The position numbers and the translations under genes are program-made. From the NCBI GenBank assembly GCA_964622325.1, contig CAZUOJ010000015.1, positions 1 to 53,675 of the forward strand: a DNA stretch of 53,675 bases, in the 5' to 3' direction. The notes below the pieces were generated by a model. It did no database searches. It worked only from the letters and a program-made list of their open reading frames with translations, and had not been told where the DNA came from. Shown piece by piece: positions 27,441-36,837 of the stretch. Source of the stretch: JAJFUB01 sp964622325 (GTDB lineage Bacteria; Armatimonadota; Zipacnadia; Zipacnadales; UBA11051). Position 1 is the stretch's first letter. Every line of letters begins with the position of its first letter.

Positions 27441-30400
27441 CTAGCCGCCTTCAATCCTTACGCTGTTGTTTTCCTCAAATATTTCTGGCACATTATTCTC
27501 CGGATCCACAACAACGCGCCAGCCTTTTATAGAAGCACTTTTAACAGAAAAACGGAAGGGCAGGCGTTTGGGCTCTAAATCCACAGGCGCTGCGAGCGGC
27601 CCCAATGTCTGCTTTGCCTGCTGTCTGCCCTGCGCATCCACAAGCGCAATCGTAAACTGGGAGACATCGCGCGCCCCGATGTTGTGCGCAATCCCCTGCA
27701 CAGCGTCGCCCTCCAGATGGATTTCCAGGGGGCTGAGCGCCAGATCCGCGCGCTCCGTCAGCTCATCGAGCTTCTGGATTTGCTCCAGCTCCAGCACTGT
27801 AATTTGCTTGGGAGGCAATGTCAGCGGCAGGGCTGTGGCTCGCCCGACTTCCACATTTTCCTGCCGTGTGGCCTGTTCCATCTGATCATCGCCATTGGCG
27901 TCAATCCCCTGTCGGAGCAGATAGCGCCCATGCTCCAAAAGCCAGAGGCGGAAACGGCCTGACAAAGGCCTGTTGGCGAAATTGTACACGATCGCTTTGA
28001 AGCGATTGCGCCGCGCTTGCAAAACGAGCGCCGCATAATCCGTGCCAAAGCCCTCCCAGCTCACGGCATGTGTATGATTGAATTTGTTGCGGGTCGCATA
28101 GCCGCCTGTATAGGCAATAGCCACATTCTGCAGGGAATACAGAAACACGCGATCCGTAAAAGGCTCGGCGCCCGTGTACATCCACCAGAATCGTTGCAGC
28201 TCTGTGATATCGGCTTTTAGCGCGTCAATGAGCGTCTCTTTTTTGCCCAATCCCGCAGCGGCCGAGACAGGATGCAGACTGATAAAGCGGCTGACATCAG
28301 GATATTCATCCAGAAAGCCGCGCTGCCATAATTCCGGCAGGAAATTTTTCATTGGCCAGGGCGCCTCGCCCTTTTGCAAAAAGTCGCGGAAGGGCTGCAG
28401 ATATTTCTTGTTATCCGTCAGGAAATACAAAAATGTATGCACACAGGCTTGGGAGCTATATCCGCCATACAGAGGGCGATTTGATGTTTCTTTTGTTGTC
28501 TCTGCTTTCACATCTACAGCCGTGGCGTATTGGCCAGGCTCATTGTGCTCCAGCCAGCCGCTAGCCCATTCGTCCAGATATTGCAGCACACGAGGGGAGC
28601 CGTTGTACCAGGCAACTTCTAGCGCCGGATGCCACATCAGGGGATGCGCCCCGCCATCCACATCCAGCGGCCTGTCAATCCGTAAATCCTCCGCGCCAAT
28701 CATCTGACTCTTAAAATGCCGATGGCCTCGGGGCGTCACTACTGTCGTTTTGGGCAAAGATTTCGCCGCCAGAAGACAGCGCTCAAAATACACAGGATCC
28801 CCATAGCGCCACCAGAGCATTAAAGCCTCATGATTCACGCCTTCCTCATAGGCATGCAGAGGATCTGTCGTGTGTTTATTGAGGCCCTGCTCCAGATTTT
28901 CTTTTTCCGCCAATTCCGCCAGCTGGGCCGCCGCTTCCACAACAGCGCCTCCTGTGCCGTCTTTTTCAAACATCGGCAGATCGGCGTAATTTTGATACAT
29001 ATCGGTGTCATCCCCCACAAGCCCGCCAAATTCGCCTGTGGGGACGAGACGATTGTCCAGCCACCACTGACAGACAGCGCGATTGGCGAGCCAGGCTTGT
29101 CGCAAAAGCACAGCCCATTCCGGCGCCCCGGGGATAACATCCAGCTTAGGCGGCCACGGCGGCAGCTCCCGGGCTGTCCGCCACACCCATTCATCATATA
29201 CGCGCACAAGCTCATCTTCTGGCGCCAGCTGCTTGCAAAAGGCAATGCTTCCGTGCAGCTCCCGCACGCCTGGGCCCCAACGATTTTCCTGATAAAATTT
29301 CTCCAGATCCGGATCCCGGCGCAATGTCGTCCATTGCCGGGCCTCGGAAAGCTGACAGAACAAGCCGCGCATCAGCAGCTTTCGATATGCCAGCGCCTCC
29401 GGCAGAGCTTGCGCCCGCGGAACTGTGTAAGGCGTAATCTCCAGGCGTTCCATAGCGGCCTCGGCGCCAAATGTCAGCGTCAGCCACACACGCCTTTGCG
29501 CCGGAACGATTTGATCAGGAAAATCGCAAATAATTTCAAAATCCTGTCCGCCTGTCAATTCGCATTCGGCGCTCATCAGCTCATGCAGGGGATTGAAAGG
29601 ATCCTGTATGGCAATTGTCAATGGACAAATCGTGAGCGGCTGAGCGGCGCGCAGACGTACGCTTATGGCGTCATACGCCATTTCCGTGCGCAATGGCGCT
29701 GTCAGCAGATGGATAGCTTGGCGCGCCGGAGCCTTCAGGGGCTGGGGAGCTGTCGCCACGAGGCTCAGGATTGTGCGCTCCTTTTCGCCAAAGCGCTTCT
29801 CTTGAGCTTTCTCGACAAGCGAGTCAGGCGCCGCCTCAGCGCCAATTGTCCACGGCGTTTGTCGTTGCCCTTTGGGCGGGCTGTTTTCCAGGCGCAGGAA
29901 GCTGCAATCGGCAATGAGGCCGTTTGTCAGGCCAAAGAAACTAAAGCGATCGCTGCGCACGCGCTGGGGGAATAAGGCTCGGACATTTGGCGAGCGCCCC
30001 CCAAATTCCCACACGAGCGGCGCGCGGCCCGGATTGTCATAGCGTTCCGCATTGGCATACAGCTTGACACGGGCGCCTCCGCGCATTTGCACGGCATCCA
30101 CGCCGCCTTTGTCCGCTAATGTAATATGCAGGCCTTCGTTATTGTTATAGCGATAGCCCACGCCAGCGCCGGCGCCCGGCTGATTGTATTCCCAGCGCCC
30201 CATATCCCAATTATAACTGTCCAGTCGGCCGTCTATGGGCGCTGTGACAAATCCCCGACAGGCGCGGCAATCGCTTACGAGCAGCTTCACAATTCGCACA
30301 GGCTGCCCGGCTTTCACAGCAATAGCCGGCCCCTCGGCCACAAGCGAAATATCCTGCATCACTTTCAAATTACGGATATACACATCCCCCACGCCTGTGT

Positions 30401-31469
30401 TTTCCGTGGCACCGATAATGATTAGCGCCTCTCCTGTTTCGCCTGTGGGGAAATTAACTTGTAAGAATTGATATTGTTCGGCCGGCCGCGCCCAAATATC
30501 ATAGGGCGTGCTGGGCTCGCCGCGCCGCGCGGATGTGCGCGCCCGCAGATATGCCCCTGCCGTCCCGCGCACTTCCGCTTGCAAACGATAAATAGCGTTG
30601 GGGCGCAAACGCAAATTTTGCTGCGCAACTGCATAGCGCCCGGGCGACCGAAAATGAATAACAGCTTGTCCTCCCTCAGACACAGAGGAGAAAAATTGTC
30701 CATCCGCGCCATTGTCGCCAAAGCTCCAGCCCGCCGTTTTGCCGTCCTGCCGCACCGAAAAATCTGGATTAACAAGCACATTATCAGTGCCCAGATACAG
30801 CCGCCCAAAGCTGCCCTGGCTGCCATAAGCCGAGCCGGCAGGCCAATTTACAAGCGCTGGCCCTGTTTTCGTATAATCTTCTCGGCCAAGGCTTAATTGA
30901 ATCAGTGTCCCTGGCGCTGGAGGAGACATTTCCAGAAGCTGCCAGGGAAGGGCCACTTCTACAATCCAATAATCGGCGCCGATATGTGCCGCTGCGGGCC
31001 ATTGTGGCTGCCAATTCTCTACACGCACGCCCTGACGGCAGCGTTCGCTTTGCCGGATGCCCGCACAATTCACAATGAATTGATCAAAATCCAGCACGCT
31101 ATCCCCTGTGCGGATAAAAATCTCCACACAATCATCCCGCCACACTTCTCGGGAGCCCTGTGGCGCTGTGTGCTTCAAAAGCTGTGGCTGCGGCTCCTTC
31201 ACTTTAAACGCCATATACAGCGCTTGCTCATCATGACAGAGCCATACTTGTATAGGCTTGGGCGAAGCTTTGGATTGCCCCGTCACGAAAAAATTAGCGA
31301 TTTGCGGCTGGGCAGGCCATGTGTCGTCCTCCAGCTTCCCATTAATCTGCGGCGGCGCCGCCGCCAGCGCGCTTATAATGGAGGCCTCCTGCGCCCCAGC
31401 CCTGTTCCATAAACCTGTGATGATTAAAAGCATAAGAAAACATATATCCTGCGTAATCGTGCGCTTCAT
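27441..31469 (-). CDS. Giant secreted CBM9 protein with helical barrel-like domain
   Basis: This is a 1342-residue secreted protein. The ATG at 31469 is chosen over 31484 because GGAGGG lies seven bases before it and it starts a typical signal peptide (MKRTITQDICFLMLLIITG). Residues ~20-225 form a CBM9-like domain in canonical order (QINGKLEDDTWPAQPQ first, EVWRDDCVEIFI later). A CBM4/9-like jelly-roll (~230-390, VLVNPDFSVRQDGKTAGW) follows, then further beta regions, a long alpha-helical region (~720-1180, probably an alpha/alpha barrel) and a C-terminal CARDB-like domain (~1255-1342). I cannot name the catalytic family; a lyase or hydrolase is likely. It lies 144 bp downstream of comEC on the same strand. 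Confidence 0.65.
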   Translation of the reverse strand: MKRTITQDICFLMLLIITGLWNRAGAQEASIISALAAAPPQINGKLEDDTWPAQPQIANFFVTGQSKASPKPIQVWLCHDEQALYMAFKVKEPQPQLLKHTAPQGSREVWRDDCVEIFIRTGDSVLDFDQFIVNCAGIRQSERCRQGVRVENWQPQWPAAAHIGADYWIVEVALPWQLLEMSPPAPGTLIQLSLGREDYTKTGPALVNWPAGSAYGSQGSFGRLYLGTDNVLVNPDFSVRQDGKTAGWSFGDNGADGQFFSSVSEGGQAVIHFRSPGRYAVAQQNLRLRPNAIYRLQAEVRGTAGAYLRARTSARRGEPSTPYDIWARPAEQYQFLQVNFPTGETGEALIIIGATENTGVGDVYIRNLKVMQDISLVAEGPAIAVKAGQPVRIVKLLVSDCRACRGFVTAPIDGRLDSYNWDMGRWEYNQPGAGAGVGYRYNNNEGLHITLADKGGVDAVQMRGGARVKLYANAERYDNPGRAPLVWEFGGRSPNVRALFPQRVRSDRFSFFGLTNGLIADCSFLRLENSPPKGQRQTPWTIGAEAAPDSLVEKAQEKRFGEKERTILSLVATAPQPLKAPARQAIHLLTAPLRTEMAYDAISVRLRAAQPLTICPLTIAIQDPFNPLHELMSAECELTGGQDFEIICDFPDQIVPAQRRVWLTLTFGAEAAMERLEITPYTVPRAQALPEALAYRKLLMRGLFCQLSEARQWTTLRRDPDLEKFYQENRWGPGVRELHGSIAFCKQLAPEDELVRVYDEWVWRTARELPPWPPKLDVIPGAPEWAVLLRQAWLANRAVCQWWLDNRLVPTGEFGGLVGDDTDMYQNYADLPMFEKDGTGGAVVEAAAQLAELAEKENLEQGLNKHTTDPLHAYEEGVNHEALMLWWRYGDPVYFERCLLAAKSLPKTTVVTPRGHRHFKSQMIGAEDLRIDRPLDVDGGAHPLMWHPALEVAWYNGSPRVLQYLDEWASGWLEHNEPGQYATAVDVKAETTKETSNRPLYGGYSSQACVHTFLYFLTDNKKYLQPFRDFLQKGEAPWPMKNFLPELWQRGFLDEYPDVSRFISLHPVSAAAGLGKKETLIDALKADITELQRFWWMYTGAEPFTDRVFLYSLQNVAIAYTGGYATRNKFNHTHAVSWEGFGTDYAALVLQARRNRFKAIVYNFANRPLSGRFRLWLLEHGRYLLRQGIDANGDDQMEQATRQENVEVGRATALPLTLPPKQITVLELEQIQKLDELTERADLALSPLEIHLEGDAVQGIAHNIGARDVSQFTIALVDAQGRQQAKQTLGPLAAPVDLEPKRLPFRFSVKSASIKGWRVVVDPENNVPEIFEENNSVRIEGG

Positions 31470-31613
31470 TACAGTTCCCTCCATATGTAAATCACAGCGT
31501 TAGGCTGGAGCACATCCCAAGAGCTCCTGTTTCCCGCCCCAAAACGCATTCATTTAGCTTTTAAATAATTGTTGCTCATTGTGAGGCTATAGTTCTGCTC
31601 CAGAAGGCACATC

Positions 31614-34046
31614 TTAATACATCTGGAATTTTTGGGCCTGCACATGAACAGAGCGGCCATTGCTTTGAATTGTGATTGTGCCGTGTTTATCTGTACGCCA
31701 GATTTGTCCGCCTGCTTTTTCATATGACTGCAAAACATCTGTCGGCGGCGCGGCCCAGCGACTGCAGGAAAAAATCACAATCCGCGGCGTAAGGCGACGA
31801 ATGAAAAATTCCTTATTCGCATTGGGGCTGCCATGATGGGGAGCAATTAACACATCGGCACGGAGCTGTCCCGGCTGAGAATAATCGCGCTGCAGCTGTT
31901 TTTGTCTTTCTTCGCTGATGTCAGCCGGAAATAAAAACACAATCTGTTTATAGACAAGCTGGAGCACAAGACTATTGTTATTGCAGGCGTCTTGAGAAAA
32001 CGATTTGGCTGGCGGCGCCGCCAAAGCGTGAAGCCAAACATCCGTTCCCAGACGAAAAGAACTTTCGGGAGGGAACATGCCCACGCGTGTTTGCCTGAAG
32101 CGAGCTGTACGGAGAATGGGCTCATATTGGCTTGTTTTTGTGTCGCCGGAGGCCAAAAGCAGCCAGCGTGTGGGCACATGCTGCAATATCTGTATCGCCA
32201 GATTGCAATGATCCTCATGAGGATGGCTGAGAATGAGGGCATCCAGCCGCCGCACCCTGTGCAAAATCAAAAAGGGCAGGACAATTTGGCGCCAGGCTTT
32301 TTCGGCAAAGCCTGGACGCGGATCGGCTCCCGCATCTATCACAATGTTAGCCGCCGGAGTCTGCACAAGCACTGTTTGTCCTGCCCCGACCTCTAAAACA
32401 TGGACGCGCAAGGGCTGCGGCCGGGCTTGTGCTAACGCCAGAAGCAAAAAAAGAACGCCGGCTCCGGCTATAGCTCCTGCCCAGCTCTCCCGAGCCGCGA
32501 GCTTTTGTATAATGTGAGCCCGCAGAAGCGGCGCCCGCCATAAAATGATCGCAACTGCTGCGACAATGTACCATAAGAGAAGATACGGCCAGGAGAAATA
32601 CACAGGCCCTATGATTGCCAGCGGCATAGAGGCGAAGAGCTTGTTGTTCCAGAGCAGGATTTCCAATAAGCCGCGGGCCAGCACACAAAAAGGCACAGCG
32701 AAGGGCTGCCAGATTAATCCCGCAAGCAACGCCAGCAAGCCCAAATATAAAATAATTCCCGACAAGGGAACAGCCAGCACATTCGCCAGCAGTCCCAACA
32801 GAGACACATGATGAAAATGCGCCATCAAGAGGGGCGTGGAGAACAGCCAGGCGCCGCCCGTGCCCCGCGCGGCCGCCACAAGCATATAGCGCAGGCCTCG
32901 GGAACAGGAGAGACGGCGCGGGGGCCATGCCAAATAGACGCCGAGAGCACACGCGTATGTCAATTGCATTCCGGGATGAAATAAGGCGCTTGTGTCCAGC
33001 AGACAAAATAGCCCCGCCGAAAGCGCCAGCGCGGAGGGAAAATCATAAGGGCGCCCGGAGACAAGACTGCCTAAAAAAATCAGAGCCATCGCTGAAGCCC
33101 GCAGGATGGAAGCCTCGGGCCCCGCAATTAAGACGAAAAACAGCAAGCCTGACACAACAATAAATATGCCCCATCCGGGCAATTTGCGTTGTCTTCCCCG
33201 CACGAGAAAAATCAGTGCCCCGGCAATGAGCGAGACTTGTGCGCCCGATACAACAAGCAAATGGACAGTGCCGCTGCGGCGGAACAAATCAATGAACACA
33301 TCGGGAAGGGGCACTGTGTGCATTCCGTATATCATCCCGGCCAGAAGCGCTGCGTATGTGTCTGGCGTCGGCCCTCCAATCGATTGTGTGAGGATTTGTA
33401 ACAAATGTTCACGCACACGCGCCAAAGCTTCTTCCATTCCGGAGCGCCAGGGCTGAGCCCGATCGATTGTCGTTATCTGTTCTGCTTCTCCAGCCATAAA
33501 TACGCCGCGCCGCGCCCAATACGGTGCTGTCACAAGCTGGCCGGGCACACGAGGCGTATCCAGCTTAACATTCTCCAGCCCCAGAACATCCCCGCTATAT
33601 ACGCGTGGTGCAGCAGGCAATTGGAAAATGGCCATGCCAGGCAAAGAAGGCCGCAGATCCAGAACAGCCTGTTGTCCCCAGGATTCCCGCTTTCGGACTT
33701 GCACAACACGTGCAGGCAGGCGCCTTATCTCCAGCGTCGCTGGCAAGGATAATATCGCATGGGCGGGCGTAATGCGCCAGGCATGGAGAGCTCCGCCCAA
33801 GAGGAAGACAACAAGCAAAAAAAGCTTTGGGCTCCCAAAAGGAGCTCGCCAAACACAATATGCCGTGAGGATAATCGCCGCCACACATAAAAGCGCAACA
33901 AGCAGTGGGGGCGCATGCGATACATCAGCCCACAAAATGCCGCTGAGAAGAGCTAAAGCCAGCCAGACACAGGGGCGCTGGAGAGCGGGCTGAAGCTCGT
34001 CTTTTATCTCCGGGGGCAAATCAGCCAGTGGGGCGTGGAAATTCAT
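31614..34046 (-). CDS. comEC: DNA uptake channel protein ComEC/Rec2
   Basis: This 810-residue inner-membrane protein carries incoming single-stranded DNA into the cytoplasm during transformation. It begins with paired transmembrane helices (~25-90), then an OB-like periplasmic DUF4131 region (~100-195), the competence domain with HLLVVSGAQVSLIAGALIFLV (~262-282) and many helices, and ends with a metallo-beta-lactamase-like domain with LSHPHEDHC and APHHGS metal motifs. Length is normal for full ComEC. Its ATG overlaps the comEA stop by 4 bases (ATGA), so the two are translationally coupled. Function call is firm by family; competence of this organism is inferred. Confidence 0.93.
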   Translation of the reverse strand: MNFHAPLADLPPEIKDELQPALQRPCVWLALALLSGILWADVSHAPPLLVALLCVAAIILTAYCVWRAPFGSPKLFLLVVFLLGGALHAWRITPAHAILSLPATLEIRRLPARVVQVRKRESWGQQAVLDLRPSLPGMAIFQLPAAPRVYSGDVLGLENVKLDTPRVPGQLVTAPYWARRGVFMAGEAEQITTIDRAQPWRSGMEEALARVREHLLQILTQSIGGPTPDTYAALLAGMIYGMHTVPLPDVFIDLFRRSGTVHLLVVSGAQVSLIAGALIFLVRGRQRKLPGWGIFIVVSGLLFFVLIAGPEASILRASAMALIFLGSLVSGRPYDFPSALALSAGLFCLLDTSALFHPGMQLTYACALGVYLAWPPRRLSCSRGLRYMLVAAARGTGGAWLFSTPLLMAHFHHVSLLGLLANVLAVPLSGIILYLGLLALLAGLIWQPFAVPFCVLARGLLEILLWNNKLFASMPLAIIGPVYFSWPYLLLWYIVAAVAIILWRAPLLRAHIIQKLAARESWAGAIAGAGVLFLLLALAQARPQPLRVHVLEVGAGQTVLVQTPAANIVIDAGADPRPGFAEKAWRQIVLPFLILHRVRRLDALILSHPHEDHCNLAIQILQHVPTRWLLLASGDTKTSQYEPILRTARFRQTRVGMFPPESSFRLGTDVWLHALAAPPAKSFSQDACNNNSLVLQLVYKQIVFLFPADISEERQKQLQRDYSQPGQLRADVLIAPHHGSPNANKEFFIRRLTPRIVIFSCSRWAAPPTDVLQSYEKAGGQIWRTDKHGTITIQSNGRSVHVQAQKFQMY

Positions 34047-34825
34047 GGCGTCACATAGGGGCGGATGGCTTCGATCCGCTCTGGCCCAAATCCCGGCACT
34101 TTCGCTAAATCGTCCACACTCCGAAAAGGCCCATATCGGGCCCGATAATAAAGAATATTATTGGCTAAAGTAGGCCCTATCTTGGGCAGCTTCATCAGCT
34201 CTTCACGCGAAGCTGTGCTTAAACTAATCGGCCTGAAAGAAGTTAAATCTGCATTCGGCTGGGACTTTCTTGCCGGAGGCGCAACGGAAGTCTCTGGCCC
34301 CAGCGGCGAATACATGCCGGAAGAAGACGCTGAAGGAGCAAGAGAGGAAGCCGGCGCGGCCATTGTGCCTCCTGCTGGGGGCGAGCCATAGGAAGCGCCC
34401 GCAGCTGGCGCTACAGGGCTTTGTGTCGCCGTTTGGGACGAAGCGGCCGCCGAAGCCGCCGAAGACTCGCTTATGGAAGCCACACGGATTTGCTGGCCAT
34501 CTTCCACATAAGCGGCGAGATTCACAGAGGCGGGATCCGCATCGCTGCGCAATCCCCCAGCCGCATTAATGGCATCTATCACACGCGAGCGCGCTGGCAG
34601 CCAATACACATTGGGCCGTTGCACAGCGCCGATGACATGAACCGCAATGAGCGAAGAGCTTTGTTCATAGTCCGTTGCGGGAAATTCCACAGCCGCCTGT
34701 TCAACATTCTGGCGCAGATGATGAAGGGACACAAAGACTAGGCCTAACAAAATACAAATCAGTCCGAGCAAAATCAGCCCTTTTTGCCCGCGGGAAAGCG
34801 CCTCAGAGGAATCAGCCTGCGGCAT
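34043..34825 (-). CDS. comEA: Competence DNA-binding protein ComEA
   Basis: This 260-residue membrane-anchored DNA receptor has one N-terminal transmembrane helix (~15-35), an SLBB domain (~60-115, AVHVIGAVQRPNVYWLPARSRVIDAINAAGG), a Ser/Ala/Pro-rich linker (~118-190) and a C-terminal helix-hairpin-helix pair (~198-258: LMKLPKIGPTLANNILYYR and LAKVPGFGPERIEAI). It binds double-stranded DNA in the periplasm and passes it to ComEC. GAGGGG precedes ATG. The linker is long and of low complexity. Confidence 0.92.
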   Translation of the reverse strand: MPQADSSEALSRGQKGLILLGLICILLGLVFVSLHHLRQNVEQAAVEFPATDYEQSSSLIAVHVIGAVQRPNVYWLPARSRVIDAINAAGGLRSDADPASVNLAAYVEDGQQIRVASISESSAASAAASSQTATQSPVAPAAGASYGSPPAGGTMAAPASSLAPSASSSGMYSPLGPETSVAPPARKSQPNADLTSFRPISLSTASREELMKLPKIGPTLANNILYYRARYGPFRSVDDLAKVPGFGPERIEAIRPYVTP

Positions 34826-34926
34826 AAAGGCCCCTCTTCACATTTTTTCTGATGGCACTAAACAAATTTCTCTTGTAAAACAGGCTGTTCCTGCCTCTTG
34901 TTGTTAGGCTTCTGATGTTTTACTAT

Positions 34927-34954
34927 TTGTATGTTTATTGAATGATTTTATATT
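34927..34954 (+). promoter_or_regulatory. Possible promoter for the GT-C glycosyltransferase
   Basis: TTGTAT (34927-34932) and TATATT (34949-34954) are 16 bases apart. This promoter would lie across the in-frame ATG at 34942 and therefore favours translation from ATG 34978. Confidence 0.35.
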
Positions 34955-34977
34955 GCAAAAAAAGTGTGTTATTGTCA

Positions 34978-36837
34978 ATGAGATCCATTCCCGTAATCAT
35001 GCTATTAATTTTATTGTTAGCCTTCGTGCTGCGAACATACGGGCTTCAAGAGCTTGTGTATGCTAATCCTGATGAGGCTTTGTGGACTTATTTTATTGTC
35101 ACACGAGCGCAACTTTCTGCTTTTGCTCCGCGACTAGCAGAAAACGCTCTTGCTCATATTTTAAGCTGGGATTATGGCTATCCCTTATTTGTGCTGGATT
35201 ATTGTTATGTACGGGCATTAGAAGCCGTAGGGCTCCCTATCTCGGAAGCAACTTTGCCCCTCCCGCTGGCTGTTTTCGGGACGCTGAATTGCGGGCTTGT
35301 CTTTCTTATTACACGCCGAATCGCTTATAAAAGTGCCCCTTGGATTGGGAATGTTAGCCAGGCCCACGCAGCAGCGCTCTTGGCTGCCTCCTTCGTTGCT
35401 GTGATGCCTTTGCTCGTCGGGCGCTCCCGTTCTATCGGCGGCGCAGAAGCCTGCAGCAGCTTTCTTTTTCTTTTAGCTATCTGGCAAATAATCCGTTATC
35501 TCCAACAGCCGCATAAACGAAAACAACAATGGCTGGCAGGGCTTTGCCTCGGCTTATATTTGTGTGCCGATGTGCAATTTCTTTTGGGAGGCGCGCTTTT
35601 GCTGGCTTTGTTGCTGATGTGGCCCCTTCAAACGGAAACGAAAGGCATGGCGTCATCCCCGGCGGATATGCCGAATGACATTAACACAAAAGAGAATGAT
35701 TTACGGGCAGAGAGACAAGAAAAGCCGCCCCTTTCGAGCGCAAATTTCACGCCCGCCCCGCCAGGCCTGCGCCTCCAAGATAATTGGCGGCAACGCGCGC
35801 TGTTTCTGTGCCGGCCGGGCCTGTTGTTGCCGCCTGTAATTTTGTTTTTCCCCTACATTCCCGCCTGGCTTTATGCTATTCATTTAGGCTATCCGGAACA
35901 AACATATCTGGGAACAATTTTTGCCGAACATCAGGCCGATTGGGGCTTTCATCTTTTCTCTTTCGGCCGGGATCTGGCGGCTAATACAGGCGTTTTTCCT
36001 CTCCTGGGCCTGCCCCTCGCCCTGGGCTTTTTCCTGTGTTGCTGGCAGCGGCCACAACAATGGCTGCTGCTGTGGATAATCGTCACGGCTACGCCTTTTA
36101 TCATAGCTGTGACAGAGAAAACAACGCAGGCTTCAGGCTATCATGAACATCTTGTGGCCGCCTTGGCAATCACGCTGGGGCTTTCGTGGGGGCGATGGCT
36201 GGATGCGTCATCCCTGCGTCACAAAAGCAAGCCAAGCCTGGCCGTTATCGGAGGGCTATATCTCGTGTGTGGCATTCTTGTTGGGGGAGCTTTGTGTGTG
36301 GCTTTAGGCGGCGTGTGGCGCATTGCTCCCCTGCACAGGCTATGGCCTTCGCCTCAGATGCCTTATGGCGCGCGTGTGCCCAATAGCGGCATGAAGGCGG
36401 CAGGCTATTGGATTCGGCAAAATGTGCCGGCTGACATGACAATTTTTGTGGCGCATGATCCGGCTGTGGCGTATCTTTATTGCGGCCGCCAATGCCTCAC
36501 AGGCGGCTATGTTGTTAGTGCTGCCCGCAAAGAGGCCTTTTTACGGCAGCATCAGCAAATTCATATTGCCGTAATCCCTGGACAGAAGGATTTATTCCCC
36601 CCGGAATTATTCTCCCAACTAGGATTTCCTGGGCGCCTGATATTTTATTGGGGGCGTGAAGAACGCCTCAACATATATTTGCGTGAGCAAAAGCAGGGGC
36701 ATTATGAGATTGCCGATCTGGATCGCCTGTATAATCGCACATATCGCACAACGCGCGCTATTATCCCGCCTCCCTGGCCGTACGCGCCCGAAAAGCCTCT
36801 GTCTCCCCGTCGTCCGCGTGTTTCCCCCACTCCTTAA
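34978..36837 (+). CDS. Multi-spanning GT-C glycosyltransferase (ArnT/PMT-like)
   Basis: This is an integral membrane protein of 619 residues (631 if the upstream ATG at 34942 is used). A transmembrane helix (MRSIPVIMLLILLLAFVLR) is followed by the extracytoplasmic acidic motif ANPDEALW, the hallmark of GT-C enzymes that use polyprenyl-phosphate sugars. About ten more helices follow. A polar insert (~220-265) interrupts the helices, and a soluble C-terminal domain starts near 460. The start is uncertain as neither ATG has a clear ribosome-binding site. Its stop overlaps that of the convergent addA gene by 2 bases. It likely glycosylates lipids or proteins at the outer face of the inner membrane. 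Confidence 0.75.
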   Translation: MRSIPVIMLLILLLAFVLRTYGLQELVYANPDEALWTYFIVTRAQLSAFAPRLAENALAHILSWDYGYPLFVLDYCYVRALEAVGLPISEATLPLPLAVFGTLNCGLVFLITRRIAYKSAPWIGNVSQAHAAALLAASFVAVMPLLVGRSRSIGGAEACSSFLFLLAIWQIIRYLQQPHKRKQQWLAGLCLGLYLCADVQFLLGGALLLALLLMWPLQTETKGMASSPADMPNDINTKENDLRAERQEKPPLSSANFTPAPPGLRLQDNWRQRALFLCRPGLLLPPVILFFPYIPAWLYAIHLGYPEQTYLGTIFAEHQADWGFHLFSFGRDLAANTGVFPLLGLPLALGFFLCCWQRPQQWLLLWIIVTATPFIIAVTEKTTQASGYHEHLVAALAITLGLSWGRWLDASSLRHKSKPSLAVIGGLYLVCGILVGGALCVALGGVWRIAPLHRLWPSPQMPYGARVPNSGMKAAGYWIRQNVPADMTIFVAHDPAVAYLYCGRQCLTGGYVVSAARKEAFLRQHQQIHIAVIPGQKDLFPPELFSQLGFPGRLIFYWGREERLNIYLREQKQGHYEIADLDRLYNRTYRTTRAIIPPPWPYAPEKPLSPRRPRVSPTP

